A stretch of 64,000 nucleotides of DNA from positions 40,268,836-40,332,835 of the forward strand of contig OX328125.1 of NCBI GenBank assembly GCA_946811695.1, read 5' to 3'. The stretch comes from Gonocerus acuteangulatus. Lineage: Eukaryota; Arthropoda; Insecta; Hemiptera; Coreidae. Positions 53,541-64,000 of the stretch are shown piece by piece. The translations under genes and the position numbers were made by a program. Positions within the stretch are counted from its first letter, which is position 1, and each line of letters begins with the position of its first letter. A model generated the notes under the pieces. That model did no database searches. It was given only the letters and a program-made list of their open reading frames with translations, and had not been told where the DNA came from.

Positions 53541-54396
53541 TTGCAAATCTTCACTTACACACTTTCTTCTAGTATCTAACAACCTTCTGGCTAAAGATTC
53601 TAAGACCCAATTTGCAAGTCTTCACTTACACACTTTCTTCTAGTATCTAACAACCTTCTGGCTAAAGATTCTAAGACCCAATTTGCAAGTCTTCACTTAC
53701 ACACTTTCTTCTAGTATCTAACAACCTTCTGGCTAAAGATTCTAAGACCCAATTTGCAAGTCTTCACTTACACACTTTCTTCTAGTATCTAACAACCTTC
53801 TGGCTAAAGATTCTAAGACCCAATTTGCAAGTCTTCACTTACACACTTTCTTCTAGTATCTAACAACCTTCTGGCTAAAGATTCTAAGACCCAATTTGCA
53901 AGTCTTCACTTACACACTTTCTTCTAGTATCTAACAACCTTCTGGCTAAAGATTCTAAGACCCAATTTGCAAGTCTTCACTTACACACTTTCTTCTAGTA
54001 TCTAACAACCTTCTGGCTAAAGATTCTAAGACCCAATTTGCAAGTCTTCACTTACACACTTTCTTCTAGTATCTAACAACCTTCTGGCTAAAGATTCTAA
54101 GTCCCAATTTGCAAGTCTTCACTTACACACTTTCTTCTAGTATCTAACAACCTTCTGGCTAAAGATTCTAAGTCCCAATTTGCAAGTCTTCACTTACACA
54201 CTTTCTTCTAGTATCTAACAACCTTCTGGCTAAAGATTCTAAGTCCCAATTTGCAAGTCTTCACTTACACACTTTCTTCTAGTATCTAACAACCTTCTGG
54301 CTAAAGATTCTAAGACCCAATTTGCAAGTCTTCACTTACACACATTCTTCTAGTATCTAACAACCTTCTGGCTGAAGATTCTAAGACCCAATTTCT
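53478..54396. repeat. 71-bp satellite, about 13 copies
   Basis: The unit reads CTTCACTTACACACTTTCTT, CTAGTATCTAACAACCTTCT, GGCTAAAGATTCTAAGACCC, AATTTGCAAGT. Starts are at 53478, 53549, 53620 and every 71 bp to about 54330. Variation is minimal (GACCC/GTCCC in units near 54100-54250). 71 is not divisible by three, so the frame is lost at each unit. Confidence 0.97.
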
Positions 54397-54594
54397 TGTT
54401 GGTGACACAAGAATGCGTTTAAGAATTTCAAACTATCTGATCATATAAAAAATATTCTGAATAAATAAATCCTCTATTTCCTTTTTTTTTATTATTAATC
54501 ATTAAATGACCCTTTGCTCAAATTTATAGAATTAGCGAATAAGGCGGAAGGTCAATGAAACTATGCCACACACTTTCACACTTTTTATTTCTCA

Positions 54595-54636
54595 TCCCTA
54601 CATGTTTCGCACCATTTTGGCGCCTCTTCAGGGGAA
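54595..54636 (-). ncRNA. hammerhead ribozyme motif, left arm
   Basis: On the minus strand: TTCCC, CTGAAGA, GGCGCCAAAATGGTGC (stem II), GAAA, ACATGT, A, GGGA. It is the inverted copy of the motif at 54750-54792; stem I has lost its outermost pair. Confidence 0.82.
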
Positions 54637-54749
54637 TATACTTAAAACATAAATTCAGCCTCAACTTGAGGAGTAGATCCTTCTAGACGAGGCCCTACTA
54701 GTGGAAGGTCTACTCCTCAAGTTGTGGCTGAATTTATGTTTTAAGTATA

Positions 54750-54792
54750 TTCCCCTGAAGAGGCGCCAAAATGGTGCGAAACATGTAGGGAA
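54750..54792 (+). ncRNA. hammerhead ribozyme motif, right arm
   Basis: Stem I TTCCC (54750-54754) pairs with GGGAA (54788-54792); core CTGAAGA (54755-54761); stem II GCGCCA/TGGTGC with one G-U pair; GAAA (54778-54781); short stem III within ACATGT; cleavage-site A at 54787. All invariant positions are present. Confidence 0.87.
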
Positions 54793-54862
54793 GAGAAATA
54801 AAAAGTGTGAAAGTGTGTGGCATAGTTTTATTGACCTTCCGCCTTATTCGCTAATTCTATTA

Positions 54863-57239
54863 ATTTTATTTATTTATTTGTCAGCTTCCTGCATTGAATT
54901 TCCTTGTTTTGAAACAAAACCTACATTCTTAGTAGCCATTTACAATGAATTGTGACTCATAAAACTGACAAACAAAGGTTTTCTTAAGTAGTACCTTCTT
55001 ACCTTTGCTATTATTTAGGTATTTATCAGCCTATTCTTGGGGAAACTCACATATTTCAATATGAATATTCATCTGTGGGAAAACTAATGAAAAAATGCAG
55101 CATAAATGGTTTCTTTCTTCTTACCTTTTGAATGTTACTCAAACTTTCTTCGATTGTGCTCTTGTACAATTGGAACATCCAAACGCCGAACAGGTTGGCA
55201 TTGTACACTCAATGGTTATTCCCAATTCAAATTATTATAATAGTAAACCATTTAAAAAAAGGTAAAACTTCTTGAGATATGTGGCCAACCAATTTGGTCG
55301 CAATCAGGTTTGTTTACGTGAGAGGTATTTACCAAAACATCCCCTCCTTTCATATCTCCATGATGATAACAGTCTATGACTTGGAAAAAATTTAACTCTG
55401 ATTATTTCAAGCGATTCTAAATAGATCCTTTCTTTAGAAGATCGGCCCTTGGCGATCGAGTCTTAAAAGATCGGCCCTCGGAGATCGATTCAAAAATCGA
55501 TATATCGTGATAAAAAGATCGTTCTTTTAAAAGAATGATTCACATTGTACACTTCAAGTGCAACCTCAGTAGCTACATTCTTTCAGTAAGTGCTAAAAGC
55601 ACAGCATAATCCAGATTCAATATGACAAAAAATATCAAAAATATTTGTTAATTTTGCCCACGAATAGACTCACATTACGCTCCGTCCTTATAAACATTCG
55701 GAAGAGGAACCAGGCGTAGCTACGTGACGGCCTTGAGACAAGGCTGTTTAATGGTTACGCTACGACCTGATGCATGTTCCGCGCATCAAGGGGCGTTATA
55801 TCTTGGGAACTAATTGAATGTTTTATTATTATATTTTTGGAAATCGTATTCTTACTTTTTTACTATAAACATGTTTTAACTGCAAGAGTAATATCATAGG
55901 AATTAAATATAATAGAAGATAATTATAGCGTGCTCTTATTACTGACACCAAAACCAGCGTTAGCTATAGATGAGTATAATCTACAAGAAAAATTTCATTT
56001 ATTTTCTAAACCTAAGTATAGAATTATTAAAAGAACTATGTATGTAGCCTGCACCGTAGAACTACTTAATGTTTTAAGGTGTTTTGGATATTGGCTTCCT
56101 CAGAGTTTCTTCTAAGAATCGTAGAACTATTTCCAATATCCTCTCCATATTTCCTACGCCAAGAAAATACGTTCGGCACTGCATTATGATCTTTAACTCC
56201 ATTATGGAAATAATGGAGGCTTCTCCACGGAGCTATATCTCCTTATGTCCCTAACCTAAACCATAGAAATGCGTCCGCCACACCCGACATAGAATGGTTA
56301 CGTTCAAAACCTACACCATGGGAATATTCTCAGCAACCGCTCCACAGAATTATATTTCTAGCTATTTATGTTGGCTAAAACAATTTATAAAAATCAATAG
56401 TGTAATTTTTATTAAATGCATAACTAAATCAGTCCTTTCCAAATTTCCACTATTTCAAACTGTGAAACAACGATTAATGACACTTTTATTTTTTTAGTCA
56501 TATAACAGGAGCTCATTGTGTTAAAGTTTCATAAAAATATTTCCGTCATAATCCTACAATGCTTAATTTTTCACAATGTTATGAAGTTCAGTCTCAAAAT
56601 ATCCCAAATAATGTTGTAATGCTTCGCTCCTGATTTCTAAATACACCCAATAGGCCACCAAGCAAGGAAGAAAAATATTAAGATTTTCTATTCTATACTT
56701 ACAACAAACGATATGCAAATATTTTATGATGACTCACTCCCCCTAAAATCCTAATAAATATGTCCGAAGGCGATAAAGCCTAAAACACAATTATTTTTTT
56801 TTTGTTCCTAAGCATAATAAATTGTTTTTTCCTTGTAAGAAGACAATTTTAAAGCAATAGGAAGTGAGACAGAAGTACAGTAGGTCAGCGGAAGCTCGGC
56901 CAACAGCCCTATTTTCACCAGACTTTCTTCCATCTCAGGATAAGTTCAACTATTTCTACAAACAAACAGTGCTATAAACAAAATGCATTAATCTGCTGGT
57001 AAAAAACAAATAATTCAAATTAAATTAACTATTGTTAACCACATTTCGAAACCAGACAATTGTAGAAATTGGTAAAATTCTTGGAAGTGTTACGAGAAAC
57101 GATTTCTTATGGATTCAAATGTCAAGGTTTGCCATGTCTGTATTATATAATATTCAATCTTCTCTGAGATAAATATTTATGTGGAGCCCAAGGAAACCAC
57201 TGACATATGAGCCGAAGAATGTGCTAAACAAATTCAAAT
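54863..57239. other. non-coding sequence with a GATCG-rich patch
   Basis: No gene supported. At 55430-55545 AGATCGGCCCTTGGCGATCG and AGATCGGCCCTCGGAGATCG form two ~30-bp units, followed by ATCGATATATCG and AGATCGTTC. They may be subterminal repeats of an unseen DNA transposon. The other open frames lack domains. Confidence 0.45.
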
Positions 57240-58560
57240 AAATACACAATAAATGAAAATAGTTATTTTATTTGTTTTTCTTTTTGATTTATGAAAAGCT
57301 GACTAAATTATTAATTTTGTCTGTAGTCAATCTCAACTCTAATTCAGCAGTTTTTTTTTTTTTTTACAACACACGTTTTTCATTTGTCCAAGTTTCGTTG
57401 TAACGAATTAAATATGAAGGCAGATTTTCCTCGTTCAATCGTTTGCTATTATAATACTAAATATCACTTTTCGCGACAAATAAACAAAGTTTGGGTCTGC
57501 TATAGTGTTAACAGACACAAAAAGACCAAGGATTAAATAGGTTTTCATAAAATGTAAATTAACATACAGAAAAAGCTAGCTCATGAATTTTCTCCTAATA
57601 GCTAGTGTAGGTGGACAGCTGATTTTAGAAAGCTAGTGGTTTCCCTTTTATCAGTAGACTGCAATCAGATAAGCAAATTTAATCGAAGAATTTATTTAAT
57701 ATAGTCAAATGTATGGAGTCATATATATATTTTTTTTTTTTACTGGGGAACTTATATCCACACTACAGTAGCTCCATAATTACGCACGTTTCTCGGCAAA
57801 GTGGGTATTCGACCCATTCCCGTTAAAGAGTTAGGTTTAAAGAACCTACATAGGGACAAAATAAACATGATTATTTACGTTTTAGCGAATAATTAGACAT
57901 AGCATAGATTTTTGGGAGGGGATAAACAAATAATAGACGGGAAAATAAACATGAATACTTTTCGTATTTTATATTTGTAATTAACAGCTGGCTAAATTAC
58001 TAAAGCCTTTAATTTTGTTCTGGAGTAAACTTCAACTTCTAATGAATCAATTTATTTTACAACATACATATGTCCCTCATTTCTTATGTGACATGTTCAC
58101 CGAGTTTCTTTGCAAGGAAATAAAATTAACTGCCAGAACGGGCAAATTAATAAGTAAATTTAGGAATAAGCCTCAATTTTTAAAAACTGATTTTTCATAT
58201 TTTAACAATGCATTAGACTATTTAGATAGCCACGACGTATACTAAGTTCCCTTGCAATATAACCAAAATTTCGACAATTAGATGCTAGGTGGGTCGATTT
58301 TGCTAGTTAACGAACTCGTTTAATCGTTTGTTATAGGCCAAGTTTTGTGGCGAAAAAACAAGCATTGTGGCCCCTATCTTATTTACAGCCATACTCACAT
58401 ATATTATTACGGGGTTATTTCATACTCAGATATATATTTTCACGGGGGCTATTTTCAGTATCTCGAAGGATCGATAAAGATTTGAAGAAATGTTTCGCGC
58501 AATTTGTTCATCAGTGCAATCTCAATAGATACATTCCTTGAGAAAGTTCTAAAATGCTAG
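57240..58560. repeat. interspersed repeat, two diverged copies about 690 bp apart
   Basis: 57285-57400 (AAAAGCTGACTAAATTATTA, ACAACACACG) parallels 57985-58085 (AACAGCTGGCTAAATTACTA, ACAACATACA). The segments 57420-57520 and 58300-58360 (AATCGTTTGTTATAGGCCAA and complement) resemble the array at 47821-47880, and 58480-58555 matches 47521-47560 inverted. The family appears fragmentary. The open frame at 58015-58245 within it has no recognisable domain. Confidence 0.5.
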
Positions 58561-58565
58561 CAATA

Positions 58566-58745
58566 CCTGATAAGGGTCTACCTGTGATCTAATGCCTAAC
58601 GCTGAGGATTCTCATGCGGAAGATGTGGGTTCGAGTCCCGCTTGCAGCAGGATGTTTAGGAAGGGTGGCAACCTATAGAGAGCCCGGCACTAATGCCCTA
58701 GATGTAGATATGCCTTAAAAGTAATAATAATAATAACTTAGAAAG
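58566..58745 (+). mobile_element. tRNA-headed SINE sharing the 5S-SINE tail
   Basis: The head contains GTGATCTAATGCCTAACGCT and a perfect B box GGTTCGAGTCC (58629). After GCAGCAGGATGTTTAGG comes AAGGGTGGCAACCTATAGAG, AGCCCGGCACTAATGCCCTA and GATGTAGATATGCCTT, then AAAAGTAATAATAATAA. The tail is the one attached to 5S heads at 49450 and 52412, although the stem bases are partly mutated here. Confidence 0.8.
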
Positions 58746-60102
58746 ACCGGACAACCAATAAGCGTTAAATAATAACGATTTTTTAATATCAACTAATTGT
58801 ATTACTCCTACTTTCATTCAACCCTGATCAAATTAATCAGTTTAAAGTATTTTTAACTATTTATTTTAGAAGTGCAGCGAAAAAAATAAAGAATTCCAGA
58901 TCTAGCTGAAATAGGCAGGAGAGGTCGTGGGAATCATTAGAATTTTAAATAATTGTGGAAAAATGAAGATAATTAATTTATTATGTCAAATCTTTTAACT
59001 CCATAAATATATAAGAGGAAATACGAACTTATGGATTCTAATGAAAATTCAAAATGAACATTGTATAAATTTGTCTGCATGAAGTGTTTTTCAGAAAGTT
59101 CATTATAATTATTACATGAAAAAAACTAACGCTCGAAATTAACAACCCCTTGGTATAAATTTAATATCTACCGTTTGCTTCATAAATTTCATAAAAGTTT
59201 CGAAAAATGTATAAATTTATTACTTATTTTTTGTGTAAATCAGATACTAAAGGAACATGATGAGATATTGCAAGGTAAGCAGGGCCAATGATCGCTAAGC
59301 TATGCTCTTCGCCCTTTAGAATTGAAATGATGGCAGCTTTCCAATGGGCCTCTGTCCTCTACAAGCTGCATCTACATTGTGATTTTTATGCTTTCAGGGA
59401 ATTGTACATTTAGGAATTATCCGGAAAGTTCGTTAAATTTTCAAATAAAGTTTTATCTTAATCCTTTCAATACAAAATGAACTTTTAATCTTAAAAGTAT
59501 TAACTCTATTAAAGAAATAATCCAGTAGTTTCGTGTGGTTGTGAAACTTTTTTCTTTTTTTTTTAAGGAGTATCAACCTTTGAGGTTTTTAACGCAACTT
59601 AGTTAGAACTATGGAAAGTCCTTACATTTTATAGAAATATTATTTTATGTTGCTGATTTTATATTTTGACTTAAAATAAAATTGAAATGAAATTTAATGG
59701 ATGTTTTCAAATTTGAATACTGTAGTTTAATTAATGTAATGTTGAAATTTTATAGGGCCTTTAATGCATTTTATATTTGATTGTAGCGCGTAATCTGGTT
59801 TTGTCTACTTTAAAAATATCATGTGGGACGATGTCAGAGTTGATTTAAGATATTTGTGTACGATAAAATGACTAGTAAATGTTTAATCTTAATTTAGTTT
59901 TGGTGGTTATTCACTCAAATTATCGGTTTATTATTATTTCACTCAAATTTCGTTCTTTATCAACGCTCTTTACATCTGCGAAGTGAAAAAAATGTTTCAT
60001 TTGTATAGCGTGGTTACCAAGAGCCGTTTTATATTCCTGTTCATCCGCATTTTTAACGCGCTGTTTAATGTTTTGTTATCAACAATATATATATATATAT
60101 AT
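58746..60102. other. non-coding AT-rich sequence
   Basis: I see no supported gene, RNA or repeat except a (TA)n tract at 60085-60102. Confidence 0.5.
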
Positions 60103-60168
60103 ACTTGTTTTTTGTAGCCAATAGGTCATAAAAACACTCCTTTCACTTCCTGTATTTTATTATTTTCA

Positions 60169-60208
60169 CCCTAACCGGTTTCGAGCTATTCTGCTCCTCC
60201 TCAAAGGG
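60169..60208 (-). ncRNA. hammerhead-like motif, inverted PLE copy
   Basis: On the minus strand: CCCT, TTGAGGA, GGAGCAGAATAGCTC, GAAA, ACCGGT, T, AGGG. Same as the motif at 61272-61311. Confidence 0.65.
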
Positions 60209-60525
60209 TATTTCCTAAAATTATTTGTACATTATACATGTATAATTTGATTGGAAGAATTAAATTTTTACAACATTGTGTGTATACTTACATTCGATGG
60301 TTATTTCCCATCACGTACATTTATATAAAGTATTTTTAATATTGCATAGCAATATGCGTCTCAGGGTTATGAAACACTAGTATCCTAACCTTCCTCCCCG
60401 TAAACCTGTCTACAGTCCCCGTCATTTCTATTCTGCAATACAAGGTTCTGAAAGATTTTATTTAAGTATTTGATGTCCTTTTTTTTATTTACCACCTGTT
60501 CCTGTCTTTCTACAATATAAAGGTT

Positions 60526-61095
60526 TTCTTTAATCTGGACAAAAACAATTCTATAGACAAAGACAACAATAGTGCAAAATGGTACAGTTTCACATACAAT
60601 CCGACAATAGAACATAAACTAAAATCAATTTGTAATAAAGCAGCGAATGTAACATGGAGATATAATAGTAAAATAGAAAATAATTTTAGTAATATCAAAA
60701 TAAAAAGGGACAAACTTTTGACTAAATATAACGTCTATTTGCTAGAATGTGGGGACTGTAGCGCAAAATATATAGGAGAATCCGAACAAATTCTCAAAAA
60801 GCGTATCATACAGCATGCAAAAAGTGTAGACGATCATTCACAATGTCAAACGGCTCTCTCAGAACACGCCACAGAAAATTCCCACTCATTCAATTTTCAG
60901 GAAGCAAAAATTTTAGATAAAGAACCAAACAGCCTCAAAAGAAAGATTAAAGAAAACCTTTATATTGTAGAAAGACAGGAACAGGTGGTAAATAAAAAAA
61001 AGGACATCAAATACTTAAATAAAATCTTTCAGAACCTTGTATTGCAGAATAGAAATGACGGGGACTGTAGACAGGTTTACGGGGAGGAAGGTTAG
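60526..61095 (+). pseudogene. PLE ORF C-terminus: GIY-YIG endonuclease
   Basis: The frame opens at about 60540 (WYSFTYNPTIEHKLKSICNK) and runs to TAG at 61093-61095. YNVYLLECGDCSAKYIGESE contains the CxxC and the Y-I-G of the GIY-YIG family; LKKRIIQHAKSV and SEHATENSHSFNFQEAKIL follow, then a Lys-rich end NKKKDIKYLNKIFQNLVLQN. It aligns along its whole length with 16980-17455. Everything upstream (RT) is missing, so it is a fragment despite having no internal stop. Confidence 0.9.
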
Positions 61096-61271
61096 GATAC
61101 TAGTGTTTCATAACCCTGAGACGCATATTGCTATGCAATATTAAAAATACTTTATATAAATGTACGTGATGGGAAATGACCATCGAATGTAAGTATACAC
61201 ACAATGTTGTAAAAATGTAATTCTTACAATCAAATTATACATGTATAATGTACAAATAATTTTAGGAAATA

Positions 61272-61311
61272 CCCTTTGAGGAGGAGCAGAATAGCTCGAA
61301 ACCGGTTAGGG
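61272..61311 (+). ncRNA. hammerhead-like motif in PLE 3' end
   Basis: Stem I CCCT (61272-61275) pairs with AGGG (61308-61311); the core is TTGAGGA instead of CTGANGA (61276-61282); stem II GAGC/GCTC with loop AGAATA; GAAA at 61298-61301; stem III within ACCGGT; cleavage-site T at 61307. The first core base is changed from C to T, which in known hammerheads strongly impairs cleavage. Confidence 0.68.
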
Positions 61312-61383
61312 TGAAAATAATAAAATACAGGAAGTGAAAGGAGTGTTTTTATGACCTATTGGCTACAAAAAACAAGTATATTG

Positions 61384-64000
61384 AAGTTTAAGGTCAACAA
61401 TGGAAGAAAAAGTATATATATATATATATATTATAATTGATCTATTTCTTAGTTATTTTGTCTTGTGTCCTATTTTGATGATTATGTTAATTTGATATTA
61501 GTCACTATGTGTTTTAACCCTGAATTAACACCCTGGGGTGAAAAATAACCCACACTTTGTTCTATGGCGTGTTTCTTAATTTCTGTAAATCACTGAGACT
61601 CCCTACTTCTTCCTAAATAATCGGAAGTGTATTATTTGGTATAGTTGTGTATGGGGTATTGTTTATCCCACGGTGTAGTTAACGGATAACTTTTTTGCCC
61701 ATCTGATAAATCTTCACGGGTCGATCAATTGTATATTACGGCTTTCCAAGTGACAAAATTGCCTAAAAACTGCCCAGAAAAGATTTTCTGTTTGATTTGG
61801 GCTACCAACTGGTGAAAGCTCATGTGGCAGTTACTGCCCAGAGGGAGGACATAACTACCCATTTATTTTGTAGTTTATTTCTTTTATTTTTTTACAATTT
61901 CTAAATACCTTTTGCACACCTACATACCTTTATTTGCTAAATGAAGTAGGCTTCTAGGCTGTAGGTACCCAGGCCTATCGTGACAGATACCTAGGAGAGA
62001 GAGGAAGTGTTTACATCGATATCCTGTGGGAAGTTGTTCCGGTACCAGGGCACGCCTACACTCCTGACCCCACATCGAGTCGATAGACCGTGTCTTCCTC
62101 TTATCCTTCTTCCTACGGGAAGGATTCGGGCAGAGAATCCAATAGATGGATTTAAGCAGGAACAGAGGGTTTATATGTGTATTTTGGTGGAAAACCGTTG
62201 GACTTGTATTGTTTTTTTAGAATTGGTAATACTTCACACTCATATATAAAGTGACCTATCTGGTTTTTGGGGACTGCAATAATATCAATATGTAGAGCTT
62301 ACTTTGAAGAGGAACAAGATTTATTTATCTCAAAATATCAATTTTTGGACTTGTCTGGCTTTTGTAATGATCCCTTCTATTATTTCATTTTTCCTCTAAT
62401 CCAGAAGAAACCATAATTTATAAATCTTCGTTTTTATGAATGTCAACAAGCATTTTCGTCGGTGTGACATTTTTTAGTACGCGAAAAAAATAATTTAGCT
62501 TTTCTCAAAGACGGAGGTCGGTGAGGTTTCAGCGGTTTAAGTGGTTTCTTTCGATTTCGCCTCTACGAAATACCTGTATACCTGTCAGCCCAATAGCACT
62601 AAACAGAAGATTCAACTACTGTTGGGCAGAGTTTGCAGGTTAACGAACATGACCTTTCGATTTAGATAGGAACAATCTGGTCAATTTTTAAATTGTTGGC
62701 TATTTTGCATAATATTTCGAATACTTCGATAATTTCGTGCAAACTGAATATCAATACGTAACTATTTTCTTTTTCTAATTAGCTAATTTCGTCATGACTT
62801 CACCAGCAAATGTCTGAATTCTCGTGTGTGTGAACCCGCCTCCAACGGGCTTCGAAACCTCATCTGCTTTTCAACCCGGCACGCTTACCATCCTGTTAAT
62901 GCTAGATCAAAAATTAAGAGAGTTACAATTTTTGGCTCTCGCTTCCTTGCAGAAAGGCTCGCTGCAATGGAAGTTATATGCTTGGCATATAACTTTCATT
63001 GCAGAGAATAAGTCCAATATTCAAGGCCCTGATTCATCCAAAATCACCATATCTGATTTCTATTGAATTTCTCCTTACTGGGTCAGACACGTCATGAACA
63101 ACTTCCACGTAGGTTGCTGACTCACTGGTCAAGCCTTTTACGCCTCCGCGAATTATACCTTAGAAATTCCATTGTTTAATATTCAAACATCAACATTTCT
63201 ACATCGCGTCTTAAGCGAGTTTCCACCCTCCGAGGAGCAACGAAACATGCTCAAATGGTAGAGATAGTGCCAGAAAAATATTACTCCTACTTTTTCACCG
63301 CTATCATTTAGTACTTTCGCAGGAATAATCTACATATTTTCAGAACTTTCTGATTTTGAGGTTGGCCACATGAAAGAATTTAAAAAAAAAAAAAAACTTC
63401 AAGTCGTTTTGTTTCAAATCTTCATCAATTCTCAACCATATACGAATACTGACATTATAAAGGAATTTATATTATAGAACCCGACGTTTTATGTTAAAAA
63501 AAAAAAGTCCAAGAAAATATTCAACTATTAATATTAATTAAATAAATTTGAAAACATCCTTCAAGGTTATTCATTCTTCCCATTTATGTCCCAATAGTTT
63601 GCAATACAAAATATAGAAAAACCGCTGCATAAAACCAAGGTTGGAAAATCCCAAATCCCAAAAGCTATGTAATATTCCTCCCTAAACAATACACCGGAGA
63701 TTACCTCATTAAATAGACTAGTTGCTGTCAGGTAATATTGCATCAACCCCATAATCATATTTTCTCCCTATAGAGAGAGAGAGGAAACGCGCTAAAAGTT
63801 TTGAAAAAATAAATATAGTTTCTATTGCCCTACAATAGTAAATGGAAACAAAATCATAGTTACTAAGAAATCTGGAGGTGAAGAAGCAGATAACTTCCGT
63901 TTTCACTCGTGATAAGTTCCACCTTCATCGGTTGGCTGGTGACGATACTACAGGAGTTCTTACCAGATGGGCTTTAATTACTCAGTGAATGCGGTATTTA
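61384..64000. other. non-coding sequence to window end
   Basis: No gene supported. It contains (TA)n at 61413-61432, a hairpin at 62962-63004 and moderately GC-richer stretches at 62000-62170 and 62820-62960 with no recognisable motif. Confidence 0.5.
62962..63004. repeat. inverted repeat, 20-bp arms with 3-bp loop
   Basis: CTGCAATGGAAGTTATATGC (62962-62981), TTG, then GCATATAACTTTCATTGCAG (62985-63004): complementary with one G-T pair. Its form resembles the 3822 hairpin. Confidence 0.9.

Larger units (their letters stand above)
54526..54862. mobile_element. palindromic PLE terminus with opposed hammerheads
   Basis: The arms run from ATAGAATTAGCGAATAAGGC (54526) to its complement ending near 54862. 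Each arm contains GGCGGAAGGTCAAT, a hammerhead and ACTTAAAACATAAATTCAGC; they meet at an unpaired centre of about 40 bp (TAGATCCTTCTAGACGAGGC and following). The module equals the PLE 3' end at 17540-17750. There is no PLE coding sequence. The palindrome includes a few bases (ATAGAATTAGCG) that may be host sequence or the true end. Confidence 0.85.
60103..61383. mobile_element. 5'-truncated PLE with inverted partial copy of its own 3' end
   Basis: The plus-strand copy (about 60526-61383) has the end of the PLE ORF, a 3' UTR and a hammerhead. The left part (60103-60531) is the reverse complement of about 60943-61383, including the ORF end and the same hammerhead. The two are nearly identical, so they formed together. 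Head-to-head structures of this kind are known for Penelope-type insertions. This family differs from the one at 8311 in 3' sequence. Confidence 0.88.

Noticed and set aside
53478..54396. Second regular array resembling CRISPR
   Set aside because: 71-bp units directly adjoining without spacers; a satellite.
54701..54955. 84-codon open frame
   Set aside because: Lies across the PLE palindrome and hammerhead; an accidental frame.
58015..58245. 76-codon open frame
   Set aside because: Its first half is part of an interspersed repeat also found at 57285-57400; no domain.
60385..60615. Minus-strand frame matching the PLE protein end
   Set aside because: Not a separate gene: it is the inverted partial copy of 60943-61095.
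62962..63004. microRNA precursor
   Set aside because: The 3-nt loop and 20-bp near-perfect stem are too compact for a Drosha/Dicer substrate; no sign of a lower stem.

Overview
The window is about 64 kb of AT-rich, repeat-dense eukaryotic DNA. It has long (TA)n tracts, poly(A)/poly(T) runs, tRNA- and 5S-derived SINEs, Penelope-like elements with hammerhead ribozymes, an I-clade LINE, hAT and other DNA transposons, a Helitron-like element and two satellites. No prokaryotic features are present. The mix suggests a large invertebrate genome, probably arthropod; that is inference from element types, and no species is claimed. I recognise no host protein-coding gene; a few short exon-like segments are listed with low confidence.

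The centrepiece is 8.3-17.8 kb, a three-level nest. A Penelope-like element (PLE: reverse transcriptase, lysine-rich linker, GIY-YIG endonuclease, 3' hammerhead) is split by a 7 kb I-clade LINE flanked by a 15-bp target-site duplication. That LINE's RNase H domain is split in turn by a 1,368-bp terminal-inverted-repeat DNA transposon flanked by a TA duplication. Removing each insert in mind brings the interrupted reading frame back into phase, so the order of insertion (PLE, then LINE, then DNA transposon) can be read directly. Between its gag-like ORF1 and its endonuclease/RT ORF the LINE carries an unbroken 174-codon hydrophobic ORF that overlaps both neighbours; I do not recognise it.

Left of the nest (1-8.3 kb): a 630-bp hAT derivative with perfect 8-bp duplications, TA microsatellites, a SINE, a 111-bp tandem repeat and a SINE/LINE tail. 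Right of it (17.8-34 kb): mostly AT-rich non-coding DNA with SINEs, two MITEs, a 21-bp-spaced motif array and a Helitron-like element. From 34 to 49 kb: a 58-bp satellite, a complex of tandem and inverted copies of a ~700-bp repeat, and a 143-147-bp tandem array. From 49 to 64 kb: two SINEs with 5S rRNA heads, LINE fragments, a 71-bp satellite, a palindromic PLE terminus with two opposed hammerheads, and a second PLE 3' fragment with an inverted partner.

The recognised coding sequence is all transposon-derived and most of it is broken by frameshifts or stops. Recurrent modules are the PLE 3' terminus with hammerhead (four loci, six motif copies) and a SINE/LINE 3' tail that can fold GGCGC..GCGCC before an A-run (about seven loci, attached to different heads).
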